Assembly (NCBI RefSeq): GCF_014692515.1
Contig: NZ_JACOIK010000009.1
Coordinates: 1 to 64,000, forward strand
Length of the DNA stretch: 64,000 bases
Source of the DNA: Sphingobacterium micropteri
GTDB lineage: Bacteria > Bacteroidota > Bacteroidia > Sphingobacteriales > Sphingobacteriaceae
Direction of reading: 5' to 3'
The notes under the pieces were generated by a model. It did no database searches, was not told where the DNA came from, and saw only the letters and a program-made list of their open reading frames with translations. The first letter of the stretch is position 1. Each line of letters begins with the position of its first letter. This document shows positions 53,944-62,033 of the stretch, piece by piece. Made by a program: the position numbers and the translations under genes.

Positions 53944-54320
53944 ATGTGTAAATTATTCACATATACTGCTGCAGGTCTACCCTTTTTCTTAGCATCCTGC
54001 GCCGCGCTGAGACATGGCGATATGAGTTTGATCAGTTTGGGCGTGTCCAAAGAAGCCGTTATAAAATGTATCGGAAAGCCCACTATGGTAGTAGCTGCTT
54101 ACCTTACCCTACCGAAGAAGGCCCGTTAGAAGTATACGAATATTTACCCGTCGAACGAAGCTCATACACGGACAGCTTTGAGAACAGGCCTGTATGGGTC
54201 TATCTCCTTAACGGAGAAGTGGTGGAATGGGATCCAGGAAAGGACTGGCAGATCGATAAAGCGCTCACCAAACGCATGCTGGAAAGATTCCGTGAACACA
54301 AAAAACAGACGCTAAATTAA
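53944..54320 (+). pseudogene. Lipoprotein gene broken by a frameshift in a TTACC repeat
   Basis: The first frame (53944-54129) encodes a signal peptide with lipobox LASC (Cys19) and then SLISLGVSKEAVIKCIGKPT, an SmpA-type fold beginning. The second frame (54066-54320) continues with EEGPLEVYEYLPVERSS and RPVWVYLLNGEVVEWDPG. Removing one TTACC from the tandem 5-mers at 54099-54113 joins both frames into one protein of about 123 residues. The ancestral product was a small outer-membrane lipoprotein. Slippage at this repeat could restore it. No other gene reads this region. Confidence 0.72.
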
Positions 54321-54374
54321 CTTGGAATTAAATAACAATATCGTTCACAGGTTCTGAACAGCAAAAATAGCTTT

Positions 54375-54500
54375 CCAAAAACTCACCACGGTAACTTTTG
54401 GAAGTCAAAGTTTGTTTTTGGAAAGTGACCACGGTCGTTCGTACAAAACAAACTTTCTTTTTTAAAAATCAAACATTCGTTTTTTAGATGACCGCGGTCA
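54375..54500. promoter_or_regulatory. Cluster of three CCRCGG-centred palindromes with long inverted repeat
   Basis: TCACCACGGTAA (54383-54394), TGACCACGGTCG (54426-54437) and TGACCGCGGTCA (54489-54500, perfect palindrome) are spaced 43 and 63 bp apart, close to whole helical turns. Site 2 is enclosed by a perfect 12-bp inverted repeat, AAAGTTTGTTTT (54407-54418) and AAAACAAACTTT (54445-54456), and site 1 by CCAAAA/TTTTGG. It lies downstream of both flanking genes, so the role is unclear. Confidence 0.6.
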
Positions 54501-54518
54501 TTTTGAGGAATCTGAACA

Positions 54519-54550
54519 CAAAAAAGCCGGCATCCTAAGATACCGGCCTA
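54519..54550 (-). terminator. Terminator of HU-like gene
   Basis: On the minus strand GCCGGTATC / GATGCCGGC with a short loop is followed by TTTTTT, 24 bp after the gene's stop. Confidence 0.85.
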
Positions 54551-54573
54551 CCTGATTAAACTACAGAACGAAA

Positions 54574-54957
54574 CTATTCGCTTTTCCTGAAAGTTAAATC
54601 CGTTATCGCCTTTTTGATACGCGCACCGTTATGAAACAGTATCCGTTTCTGCTGGATATTGGCAGCGGTTACTTCTTCTGCCGTCTCACTGCCGACGCTA
54701 CTAGTCCCTAAACGGAAAGAGCCCAGCCCTCCCAAACGGACGATATAGCCCTGTGAGATATTGCGCGGGATTTCCCGCACTAGACTGTACAATACCGCCA
54801 TCACATCCGCCTCGTTAATCGAAGATGCATGGGATATATCCGAAGCTAGATCCTCTAATGTAATCTCGCCGCTGCTTACCGGACGTGCGTAGAACTTCTT
54901 AGGGGCAGCCGCATCCTGCGGGTTGCCGATTTCCTGAACATTGAATTTAATTGCCAT
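54574..54957 (-). CDS. HU-HIG family DNA-binding protein
   Basis: This 127-residue protein belongs to the Bacteroidota HU-like family (HU-HIG/HU-CCDC81), recognised from MAIKFNVQEIGNPQDAAAPK at the start, the helical dimerisation half, and GYIVRLGGLGSFRLGTSSVG in the beta-arm region. It binds and bends DNA. In this phylum such genes are common next to polysaccharide loci. A scrap of a second copy lies at 55652-55683. It is transcribed from the duplicated promoter region upstream (55094-55310). Confidence 0.9.
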   Translation of the reverse strand: MAIKFNVQEIGNPQDAAAPKKFYARPVSSGEITLEDLASDISHASSINEADVMAVLYSLVREIPRNISQGYIVRLGGLGSFRLGTSSVGSETAEEVTAANIQQKRILFHNGARIKKAITDLTFRKSE

Positions 54958-55120
54958 AATACTTAAATTTAAAAGTTTGAAAAATTTGTTTGTCGGCTTC
55001 GGTCTACTCCTTCATCGGCGAGCTCTTTCCTTTTTAGGGGTTTCCCGTTACCTTATTCTCGTTGTTCAACTCATCGCGAATGAATGAACAGCACAAACCT
55101 ATAGATGGCACTCCCAAAAA

Positions 55121-55170
55121 TTAAATTTTGATAGGATTTGATAGAAATTGATAAGATTTGATAAAAATTC
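55121..55170. repeat. 10-bp tandem repeat array 1
   Basis: Units ATAGGATTTG, ATAGAAATTG and ATAAGATTTG follow a degenerate first unit and precede ATAAAAATTC, in strict 10-bp register. An A-tract is set once per helical turn, which favours intrinsic bending. Confidence 0.75.
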
Positions 55171-55260
55171 TATCCCTATTTTGTGCTACTATTGATATGT
55201 ACGATCTACCCCTCGCGAAATAATCGAACAACACAAACTTAGGATATCGTCAGAATTGCT

Positions 55261-55310
55261 TGATCAAAATGACCACAAATGGGCACAAATGGGTTCAAAT
55301 GAGCACAAAT
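55261..55310. repeat. 10-bp tandem repeat array 2
   Basis: Units TGATCAAAAT, GACCACAAAT, GGGCACAAAT, GGGTTCAAAT and GAGCACAAAT run in exact 10-bp register, so the CAAAT element recurs on the same face of the helix. The sequence is unrelated to array 1, although the layout is the same. Confidence 0.8.
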
Positions 55311-55449
55311 GACGACGGCAATAACGTCACTTGAGTTAATTTGTATTTTATATAAACTGACTAAAACAGTATTTTTACCCTAGCAAATGTAGACCATAGG
55401 GAGAGCTCATGCAAGCTTCATGGCCATTAAAAAAACCAATTTATTCTAA

Positions 55450-55648
55450 TGAAAATTGTCAAATTTTTAGGCGGACTTGGAAACCAAATGTTCCAATATG
55501 CATTTTATTTTGCCGTGCAGAAAAAGTTTAAAAAAGTCAAAGCCGATCTAAGCGATTTCGAAACGTATCGACTTCATAATTGATTCGAGCTGAACAACAT
55601 TTTCAATATGAATCTGAATACCGTGTCCAAATTTGATTTAAATCTCTA
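55450..55648 (+). pseudogene. GT11 fucosyltransferase remnant
   Basis: The frame opens MKIVKFLGGLGNQMFQYAFY, the GT11 start, and continues to HN followed by an in-frame TGA where relatives have glycine, then FELNNIFNMNLN. Homology ends near 55648, where an HU-like fragment begins. It is therefore a 5' fragment of about 66 codons with an internal stop and no C-terminal catalytic part. It shows that the glycan locus once extended this far. Confidence 0.85.
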
Positions 55649-55651
55649 CCT

Positions 55652-55683
55652 TCCGTTATCGCGTTTTTGATACGCGTACCGTT
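55652..55683 (-). pseudogene. Fragment of a second HU-HIG gene (3' part)
   Basis: These 32 bases match 54599-54630, the 3' coding end of the intact HU-HIG gene, at 30 of 32 positions and in the same orientation. The fragment directly abuts the GT11 remnant, indicating a deletion or recombination junction between two former genes. Confidence 0.75.
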
Positions 55684-55719
55684 GGAATTGAAAAATAACA
55701 TCGTTACAATTTATAACGC

Positions 55720-55756
55720 AAGAAAGCCGAACAAAATAAAATGTTCGGCTTTCTTT
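55720..55756 (-). terminator. Terminator of Rpn-family gene
   Basis: AAGAAAGCCGAACA / TGTTCGGCTTTCTT around AAATAAAA is a long perfect hairpin. On the minus strand it follows the Rpn stop by 22 bp and ends in T residues. Confidence 0.85.
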
Positions 55757-55778
55757 ATTATTAATCTTTTAGCAGAGG

Positions 55779-56717
55779 TTATTTCAGCTTCTCAACTTGT
55801 TCAACGGTAAGCCCTAAATCTTCCGCTATATCCTCTACTGAAAGCCCCCTCTTTTTTAAATTCAACGCAGATTTGAGTTTTTCCGTCTCGGCTTTGGCAC
55901 GTTCTTCCAAACGACCTTTTTGCAATCCTTTTTGCATTCCCTTTTGCAATCCATCCTGTAACCCCTGATCACGAGCTTTCTCTTTTTCTAAGACAGCAGC
56001 TTGGCGGATCGATTCTGCATCCCATTTACGTTTTAAGCTAACATCGTACATTTTGCGTTCCTCCTTATTCAATTTACTGTATTCAGCGATTTCAAATAAT
56101 TTCTTGAAGATAGGTTTCTTTAGATAAGTCGATAATTTGTTCATGGATGACATATTCTTCAACACGTACATCCATTGCTCCAAATCGTTCTCCAATTCTA
56201 CCTCTTCTTTTTCAAAATTAATCAATTCTATGTAAATAAAACCTAAATATTCATAGAATATTTTCCCTGTATCCCTGTTACACAGGCAAATATCATGCAG
56301 AAAATCTCTACTATCATCTCCTTCAGGCATTGCAAAACCATCCATCAAGACGACGACATATACTTCCGTTATGGCATAGTTCCACTCTTTGCGGTTACCT
56401 TTTGGGGCTTGGTCGGCTATGAGTTTGCTCCCGTAGTAAAGCATCCGACGTTTAAGATTGACCTGGGAACTCCGTTGAACTTCGATAATAAATTGTTCTC
56501 CATTATCCGCTGTGCAGGTAAGGTCAAAAATAACCGTGCCGGTTTCCTCGGCTTCGCCGACGTGTTCGTTTTTGTTGTATACCAAATCCGCTATGATCTT
56601 CCTATCCCGGAACAAGTCATTTAGCAAAGCAATGAGAAAGCCCTTGTTCACCTCTGTTCCAAAAAGCCGCTTAAAGCCATAATCCGTTGTCGGGTCTATG
56701 TATTTTGAGTGTTGCAT
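55779..56717 (-). CDS. Rpn-family recombination-promoting nuclease / PD-(D/E)XK transposase-like protein
   Basis: This 312-residue protein starts YIDPTTDYGFKRLFGTEVNK, the PDDEXK_2 signature. Catalytic residues of the PD-(D/E)XK core are in VIFDLTCTADNGEQFIIEVQ followed by RRMLYYGSKL. The C-terminal region is charged and contains short repeats (QGLQDGLQKGMQKGLQKG) before a small helix-turn-helix-like end, GLSVEDIAEDLGLTVEQVEK. Rpn proteins in E. coli promote RecA-independent recombination and some act in phage defence. Repeat number in this segment varies between relatives. It has its own terminator. Confidence 0.87.
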   Translation of the reverse strand: MQHSKYIDPTTDYGFKRLFGTEVNKGFLIALLNDLFRDRKIIADLVYNKNEHVGEAEETGTVIFDLTCTADNGEQFIIEVQRSSQVNLKRRMLYYGSKLIADQAPKGNRKEWNYAITEVYVVVLMDGFAMPEGDDSRDFLHDICLCNRDTGKIFYEYLGFIYIELINFEKEEVELENDLEQWMYVLKNMSSMNKLSTYLKKPIFKKLFEIAEYSKLNKEERKMYDVSLKRKWDAESIRQAAVLEKEKARDQGLQDGLQKGMQKGLQKGRLEERAKAETEKLKSALNLKKRGLSVEDIAEDLGLTVEQVEKLK

Positions 56718-57049
56718 GGTATCGTTATTTTGGTCTATGACCTAAAGATAGGAAAATAATCGAAAATAAACTAATTTTTTTAGCAAAAATCACACCATAG
56801 ATAGCATCAAATATTGGAAAGAAAACCACTATACTCTATTAAAGATAATATAACACGACCCAAAACCATAAATGTAGGGCGACCACTAAGCCGATAAACA
56901 CAAGCAATAATGACAGGCTAATATCAATTTTTCTTTTTTAAACTGACAAAATGAATCGTTTTTATTATCTTCAAGGCGAATCATAACGAATGGAATATGG
57001 TTTGTAGAGAAAAGATAAATAGCGAAAGAATTAAAAAGAAATAAAAACT
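56718..57049. other. Intergenic region between Rpn gene and zinc metallopeptidase
   Basis: This 332-bp AT-rich stretch lies between divergent genes. No RNA gene, repeat or convincing TAnnTTTG motif is seen; TATGGTTTG near 56997 has one base too many. Nothing further can be supported. Confidence 0.4.
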
Positions 57050-57736
57050 ATGTATTGGATTATATTTATTGGGATTGCGGTTATCAGTTGGATTGTGCAG
57101 TCGAGGTTTAAGAACAAGTTTAAAAAATATTCAGAATTCCCATTGAGTTCGGGGCTTTCAGGGGCGGAAATTGCACAAAAAATGCTTCATGAAAATGGCA
57201 TCTATGACGTAAAAGTTCTCGTTGCGAATGAGGGCGGATTGTCCGACCACTATAATCCGGCAAATAAGACCGTAAACTTAAGTAACGAAGTATACTATGG
57301 CCGTAGTGTGGCTGCTGCAGCTGTTGCGGCACACGAATGTGGCCACGCCGTACAGCATGCTACCGCTTATTCTTGGCTACAGTTCCGTTCGGCCATGGTA
57401 CCTGTTGTGAGCATAGCTTCCAGATTGACATCTTGGGTATTAATAGGTGGTGTATTACTGATGGCTTTTAGCGGGAACCCCTGGGTACTCGCGGTCGGTG
57501 TCGGTGCATTGTTCTTGACAACGTTATTCGCTTTTGTGACATTACCGGTGGAATTTGATGCGTCTGGTAGAGCATTGAAATGGCTGGAAACAGCGAATGT
57601 AACACACAGCCGGGATGAACATGACGGTGCAAAAGACGCATTGAAATGGGCTGCGATGACGTACGTTGTAGCAGCATTATCAGCACTGGTAACGCTATTA
57701 TATTATGCTTATATTCTTTTCGGAAGAAGAGATTAA
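57050..57736 (+). CDS. Zinc metallopeptidase, YugP-like
   Basis: This 228-residue membrane protein has an N-terminal helix (MYWIIFIGIAVISWIVQSRF), a zinc-binding HECGH motif in AAAVAAHECGHAVQHA near residue 95, and further helices at about 125-160 and 205-225. It matches the neutral zinc metallopeptidase family PF04298 (YugP) in length and order. The substrates are unknown; membrane-protein quality control is a plausible role. It is monocistronic, with a strong terminator. Confidence 0.9.
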   Translation: MYWIIFIGIAVISWIVQSRFKNKFKKYSEFPLSSGLSGAEIAQKMLHENGIYDVKVLVANEGGLSDHYNPANKTVNLSNEVYYGRSVAAAAVAAHECGHAVQHATAYSWLQFRSAMVPVVSIASRLTSWVLIGGVLLMAFSGNPWVLAVGVGALFLTTLFAFVTLPVEFDASGRALKWLETANVTHSRDEHDGAKDALKWAAMTYVVAALSALVTLLYYAYILFGRRD

Positions 57737-57759
57737 TTACCGGAGGTGTATCTTACACT

Positions 57760-57807
57760 TCTATAAAACAAAAAATGCGACATATCCAGTCGCATTTTTT
57801 GTTTTAT
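57760..57807 (+). terminator. Terminator of zinc metallopeptidase gene
   Basis: AAAACAAAAAATGCGAC / GTCGCATTTTTTGTTTT forms a long hairpin around ATATCCA with a T tract. Confidence 0.88.
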
Positions 57808-57852
57808 CGCGGATTCGCATGGTTTGATGAAATAAAATTCGACACTATTTTG

Positions 57853-57860
57853 TAACTTTG
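57853..57860 (+). promoter_or_regulatory. -7 promoter element of ffh
   Basis: TAACTTTG matches TAnnTTTG and lies 33 bp before the ffh ATG. Confidence 0.6.
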
Positions 57861-57892
57861 GCACTTAGCACATTTTAAGACGAGAGATAAAC

Positions 57893-59236
57893 ATGTTTCA
57901 GAATTTACAGGATAAACTGGATAGGGCCTTTAAGGTATTAAAAGGGCAAGGAAGTATCACTGAAATAAACGTCGCAGAGACGATGAAAGAAATTCGCAAG
58001 GCATTATTGGATGCCGACGTGAATTATAAAACGGCCAAAACATTCACCGATGAGGTAAAGCAAAAAGCTTTGGGTCAGAATGTACTCACCAGCATTTCTC
58101 CTGGGCAATTGCTGACTAAAATCATGAACGATGAACTGACCTCCCTTATGGGCGGAACAGTCACTGATCTGGATATAACACATAACCCTACGGTCATCTT
58201 GATAGCTGGTTTGAACGGGGCAGGTAAAACTACATTCTCTGGCAAGCTGGCAAACTATCTCCGTGATAAAAAAGGCAAGAAGCCGTTATTAGTTGCTGGG
58301 GATGTTTACCGTCCTGCTGCGATAGATCAATTGCAGGTATTGGGCGAGCAGGTAAATGTACCTGTCTACGTTAACCGCGAATCAACCGATCCTATTGCTA
58401 TTGCGCAAGAAGGCGTAGCCGAGGCCAAACGCAATGGAAACAATATCGTCATCATCGATACGGCTGGCCGACTTGCCATTGACGAAGCCTTGATGACCGA
58501 GATAACCGCCGTAAAAGAAGTGACACAACCGCACGAAATCCTATTTGTCGTCGATGCGATGACAGGTCAAGATGCTGTTAATACCGCTAAAGCGTTCAAC
58601 GACCGTTTGGATTTCACGGGTGTAGTTCTCACAAAGTTAGATGGTGACACACGTGGTGGTGCCGCGCTTTCGATTAAATCCGTCGTTAACAAACCGATCA
58701 AGTTTATCGGTACAGGCGAGAAGATGGAAGCGCTCGATGTATTCCATCCCGACCGTATGGCATCCCGTATCTTAGGGATGGGTGATGTGGTTTCGTTGGT
58801 AGAACGTGCCCAACAACAGTTTGACGAGAAAGAAGCTGCGGAATTACAAAAGAAAATCCGTAAAAATAAATTCGACTTTAACGATTTTAAATCCCAGATT
58901 CAACAGATTAAGAAAATGGGAAATATGAAAGACTTGATGGGAATGATTCCTGGAGTAGGAAAAGCCATTAAAGATGTTGAAATAGATGATAATGCTTTTA
59001 AACCGATTGAAGCTATTATTGACTCCATGACACCTTACGAACGTGAAAATCCAGATGCGATTGACACGAAACGACGCATGCGTATCGCGAAAGGTTCTGG
59101 AACAGATATCAACGAGGTAAACAAGCTTATGAAACAATTTGCAGATATGCGTAAAGTTATGAAGCAAATGTCTAATCCAGGCATGGCCGCTAAGATGATG
59201 CGCAATATGCCTAAAATGCCCGGCAAACCTTTTTAA
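57893..59236 (+). CDS. ffh: Signal recognition particle protein Ffh
   Basis: This 447-residue SRP54 GTPase binds 4.5S RNA and signal peptides and delivers ribosomes to FtsY. N domain: about residues 1-85. G domain: GLNGAGKTTFSGKLA, DTAGRLAIDEALM, VVLTKLDGDTRGGAAL and FIGTGEKMEALDVFHPDRMA. The methionine-rich M domain follows from about 300 (KMGNMKDLMGMIPGVGKAIK, then MRRIAKGSG-type MRMRIAKGSGTDINEVNKLM and a Met-rich tail). The length is standard. nuoA follows 25 bp later. Confidence 0.97.
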   Translation: MFQNLQDKLDRAFKVLKGQGSITEINVAETMKEIRKALLDADVNYKTAKTFTDEVKQKALGQNVLTSISPGQLLTKIMNDELTSLMGGTVTDLDITHNPTVILIAGLNGAGKTTFSGKLANYLRDKKGKKPLLVAGDVYRPAAIDQLQVLGEQVNVPVYVNRESTDPIAIAQEGVAEAKRNGNNIVIIDTAGRLAIDEALMTEITAVKEVTQPHEILFVVDAMTGQDAVNTAKAFNDRLDFTGVVLTKLDGDTRGGAALSIKSVVNKPIKFIGTGEKMEALDVFHPDRMASRILGMGDVVSLVERAQQQFDEKEAAELQKKIRKNKFDFNDFKSQIQQIKKMGNMKDLMGMIPGVGKAIKDVEIDDNAFKPIEAIIDSMTPYERENPDAIDTKRRMRIAKGSGTDINEVNKLMKQFADMRKVMKQMSNPGMAAKMMRNMPKMPGKPF

Positions 59237-59261
59237 ATAATATTTTTTGTAATTTTGTACT

Positions 59262-59846
59262 ATGGATGACCCCGCGCAGCTGTCAGAATACGGAAAGATA
59301 CTATTAATCGCAATAGTAGGTATCCTCTTGGTGTGCGTAACCATTTTGTTAGCCAGAATACTATCGCCGAAAAAACCGAATCCCGAAAAACTAAGCACAT
59401 ACGAATGTGGGGAGGAAGCCATTGGTAGCGCTTGGATACAGATAAATCCACGATTTTATGTCATTGCTTTGGTCTTCCTATTATTTGATGTGGAATTGAT
59501 TTTTGTATTTCCTTGGGCTACGGTTTTTGGAAACAAGGAATTTATCGCCGCCGATGGGCGTTGGGGCTGGTTCACATTGGTGGAAATGGGCATGTTTTTA
59601 GGTATTCTGATCGTTGGATTGATATATGTATGGAAGCGAGGTGATATTTCATGGATCAAACCTGCACATATACGACCTCGCGTTTCGGTCGGTATCCCAG
59701 CCATGGCCTATGAACAATTGAATAGCAAAAAATATCATGTCCGTGACTACAAGGAAACAGCGTCTTCGGAAACGGACAACACCGATACAAAAGTGGCTCG
59801 CAGCAGCGGATTAGGATTTCGACCAAAATTCAAGAAGTCAAACTGA
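59262..59846 (+). CDS. nuoA: NADH-quinone oxidoreductase subunit A
   Basis: This 194-residue membrane subunit has three helices: about residues 11-32, 68-88 and 104-125. The signature STYECGEEAIGSAWIQINPR and LLFDVELIFVFPWA is conserved. A C-terminal extension of about 60 residues beyond E. coli NuoA is hydrophilic. TAATTTTG at 59250-59257 is a possible near-leaderless promoter. It is followed by nuoB but not by nuoC/D, and it is far from nuoHIJKLMN at 35-42 kb. Confidence 0.93.
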   Translation: MDDPAQLSEYGKILLIAIVGILLVCVTILLARILSPKKPNPEKLSTYECGEEAIGSAWIQINPRFYVIALVFLLFDVELIFVFPWATVFGNKEFIAADGRWGWFTLVEMGMFLGILIVGLIYVWKRGDISWIKPAHIRPRVSVGIPAMAYEQLNSKKYHVRDYKETASSETDNTDTKVARSSGLGFRPKFKKSN

Positions 59847-59853
59847 TTAAAAC

Positions 59854-60360
59854 ATGGAGGCAGCACAAAATCAAGCACAAAGTGGGGGCGTAATCATTGC
59901 AAAAATGGATGATTTACTGAATTGGGCAAGGTTATCGTCTATGTGGCCCGTCAGTTTTGGAATCGCTTGCTGTGCCATTGAAATGATGGGCGCCATGGCG
60001 TCGACATACGACCTAGATCGTTTGGGCGTGTTCCCACGCCCCTCCCCCAGACAATCGGATGTGATGATCATTGCCGGCACGGTAACCTTTAAAATGGCGG
60101 ATAGGATAAAAAAACTTTACGAACAGATGCCTGAACCCAAATACGTCATATCGATGGGCTCCTGCTCCAATTGTGGGGGGCCGTATTGGCAACATGGTTA
60201 TCATGTGGTAAAAGGGGTCGATAGGGTTATTCCTGTAGATGTATATGTACAGGGTTGTCCACCTAGACCAGAGGCATTAATAGGCGCATTTTTAGAACTT
60301 CAAAAGAAAATAGAAACAGAGAATATATTACAAGATCAATATTTTTCTGAACAAGCTTAA
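59854..60360 (+). CDS. nuoB: NADH-quinone oxidoreductase subunit B
   Basis: This 168-residue subunit binds the N2 [4Fe-4S] cluster that passes electrons to quinone. The four ligands are Cys39 and Cys40 in [12 protein letters not shown], Cys104 in [16 protein letters not shown], and Cys135 in [13 protein letters not shown]. The length is normal. It starts 8 bp after nuoA. The next gene, 18 bp on, is purK rather than nuoC, so the complex I locus ends here. Confidence 0.96.
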   Translation: MEAAQNQAQSGGVIIAKMDDLLNWARLSSMWPVSFGIACCAIEMMGAMASTYDLDRLGVFPRPSPRQSDVMIIAGTVTFKMADRIKKLYEQMPEPKYVISMGSCSNCGGPYWQHGYHVVKGVDRVIPVDVYVQGCPPRPEALIGAFLELQKKIETENILQDQYFSEQA

Positions 60361-60378
60361 TATATTTTTTTAAACACT

Positions 60379-61521
60379 ATGGCAAAAGATTTTTATGGCG
60401 AGTTGCAATTAGGTATTCTTGGCGGTGGCCAGTTAGGCCGTATGCTTATTCAAGAAGCCATCAATTACAACGTAAACGTGCATATATTAGATCCTGATAA
60501 AAATGCACCCTGCCGTAAATTATGTAACCGCTTTGAATGCGGTTCGTTAAGTGATTTCGAAACCGTCTATAACTTTGGTAAGGGTTTGGATATGATCACC
60601 ATCGAAATCGAGAAAGTGAATGTAGATGCCTTAGAGAAATTAGAGAACGAAGGCGTCGTGGTATATCCGCAGTCCCGAATCATCCGGTTAATTCAAGATA
60701 AAGGTCTGCAAAAACAATTTTTTAAACAAAACGATATTCCCACAGCTGCTTTTCAACTTATCTCCACGAAGGAGAATCTATATGAGACAGCGATACCACT
60801 CCCCTATATACAAAAACTTCGCAAGGATGGATATGATGGTAAGGGCGTAAAAAAAATCAATAGTACGACAGAAATAGAGCAGGCTTTTGAAAGTCCTTCT
60901 TTAGTGGAAGAATTGGTAGATTTCGAGAAAGAAATTGCCGTGATCGTGGCCCGAAATGACAAAGGTGATGTATCTACTTTTCCGCTAGTGGAAATGGAGT
61001 TTAATCCGGAGGCCAATTTGGTGGAATTTCTGATATCACCTTCAACATTGCCTTTTGAGGTACAAACCCGGGCTGATGAAATCGCGAAGAAGATTGCGGA
61101 GGACTTACAAATTGTCGGTCTCCTGGCGGTGGAAATGTTTCTCACAAAAGAAGGTGAAATTTTGGTAAATGAACTCGCTCCCCGTCCGCACAACAGTGGT
61201 CATCATACCATCGAGGGCAATATAACATCACAATTTGCACAGCATTTGCGTGCTATTTTCAATTTGCCTTTAGGTGCTACAACAGCCCGAACAAATGCCG
61301 TAATGATAAATCTGTTGGGCGAACCGCGGTATGAGGGTCTCGCCAAATATGAAGGTGTAGAGGACGTACTTGCCGTAGAAGGCGTATTTGTCCATCTATA
61401 TGGAAAAAAATACACCAAGCCTTTCCGTAAAATGGGTCATATATGTATTGTAAACGATGACCGGGAATTGGCCATAAAAAATGCACGTTGGGTACAAGAG
61501 ATATTAAAGGTAAAAGCTTAG
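60379..61521 (+). CDS. purK: 5-(carboxyamino)imidazole ribonucleotide synthase
   Basis: This 380-residue ATP-grasp enzyme converts AIR and bicarbonate to N5-CAIR in purine synthesis. It has [19 protein letters not shown] at the N-terminus, [20 protein letters not shown] (ATP-grasp lid), [31 protein letters not shown] and [10 protein letters not shown], all PurK signatures. The ATG at 60379 is 18 bp after nuoB. purE follows 2 bp after its stop. Confidence 0.96.
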   Translation: MAKDFYGELQLGILGGGQLGRMLIQEAINYNVNVHILDPDKNAPCRKLCNRFECGSLSDFETVYNFGKGLDMITIEIEKVNVDALEKLENEGVVVYPQSRIIRLIQDKGLQKQFFKQNDIPTAAFQLISTKENLYETAIPLPYIQKLRKDGYDGKGVKKINSTTEIEQAFESPSLVEELVDFEKEIAVIVARNDKGDVSTFPLVEMEFNPEANLVEFLISPSTLPFEVQTRADEIAKKIAEDLQIVGLLAVEMFLTKEGEILVNELAPRPHNSGHHTIEGNITSQFAQHLRAIFNLPLGATTARTNAVMINLLGEPRYEGLAKYEGVEDVLAVEGVFVHLYGKKYTKPFRKMGHICIVNDDRELAIKNARWVQEILKVKA

Positions 61522-61523
61522 AA

Positions 61524-62033
61524 ATGAATCAAGAAAATATTGCACAAGTAGGTATAATCATGGGAAGCAAATCTGATCTTCCCATTATGCAAGATGCCAT
61601 TGAAGTATTAAAAAATTTAGGGGTGACTTTCGAAGTATCTATTGTGTCGGCACATCGCACACCAGAGCGAATGTATGAATATGCGAAATCAGCTGCAACA
61701 CGTGGGTTGAAAGTCATTATTGCGGGTGCCGGCGGGGCTGCTCATCTTCCCGGTATGGTCGCTTCTATTACGCATTTACCTGTAATTGGTGTTCCGGTAA
61801 AGTCCTCTAACTCTATTGATGGTTGGGATTCCGTACTTTCTATATTACAAATGCCTAATGGAATTCCAGTAGCAACAGTCGCGCTAAATGCCGCAAAAAA
61901 TGCGGGAATTTTAGCAGCTCAGATTTTAGCAACTTCTTCGGAAGAATTAGCAAAATCTGTTTTAGCTTTTAAAGCAGATTTGAAAGCCAAAGTAGAAGAA
62001 ACAGCTGCTGAAGTGGAGAATATGGGATTTTAA
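61524..62033 (+). CDS. purE: N5-carboxyaminoimidazole ribonucleotide mutase
   Basis: This 169-residue enzyme (ATG at 61524, [20 protein letters not shown]) converts N5-CAIR to [14 protein letters not shown] and [17 protein letters not shown] carry the active-site serine, aspartate and histidine, and [20 protein letters not shown] with [10 protein letters not shown] are standard. An in-frame upstream start inside purK is not used. The 3' end overlaps the convergent ECF sigma gene by four bases. Confidence 0.97.
   Translation: MNQENIAQVGIIMGSKSDLPIMQDAIEVLKNLGVTFEVSIVSAHRTPERMYEYAKSAATRGLKVIIAGAGGAAHLPGMVASITHLPVIGVPVKSSNSIDGWDSVLSILQMPNGIPVATVALNAAKNAGILAAQILATSSEELAKSVLAFKADLKAKVEETAAEVENMGF

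Larger units (their letters stand above)
54958..55449 (-). promoter_or_regulatory. Complex promoter region of HU-HIG gene with duplicated core and 10-bp repeat arrays
   Basis: A core of about 28 bp starting TCGCGAA occurs at 55074-55101 and, about 82 percent identical, at 55213-55241. Each core ends, on the minus strand, in a -7 motif: TAGGTTTG (55094-55101) and TAAGTTTG (55234-55241). Exactly 20 bp beyond each -7 motif begins an array of 10-bp units: ATARRATTTG-like, about four copies from 55121 to 55170, and nnnCACAAAT-like, five copies from 55261 to 55310. No protein is encoded here. Confidence 0.7.

Noticed and set aside
55261..55310. Possible mini-CRISPR array
   Set aside because: The repeat unit is 10 bp with no spacers and no cas genes nearby; it is a tandem array.
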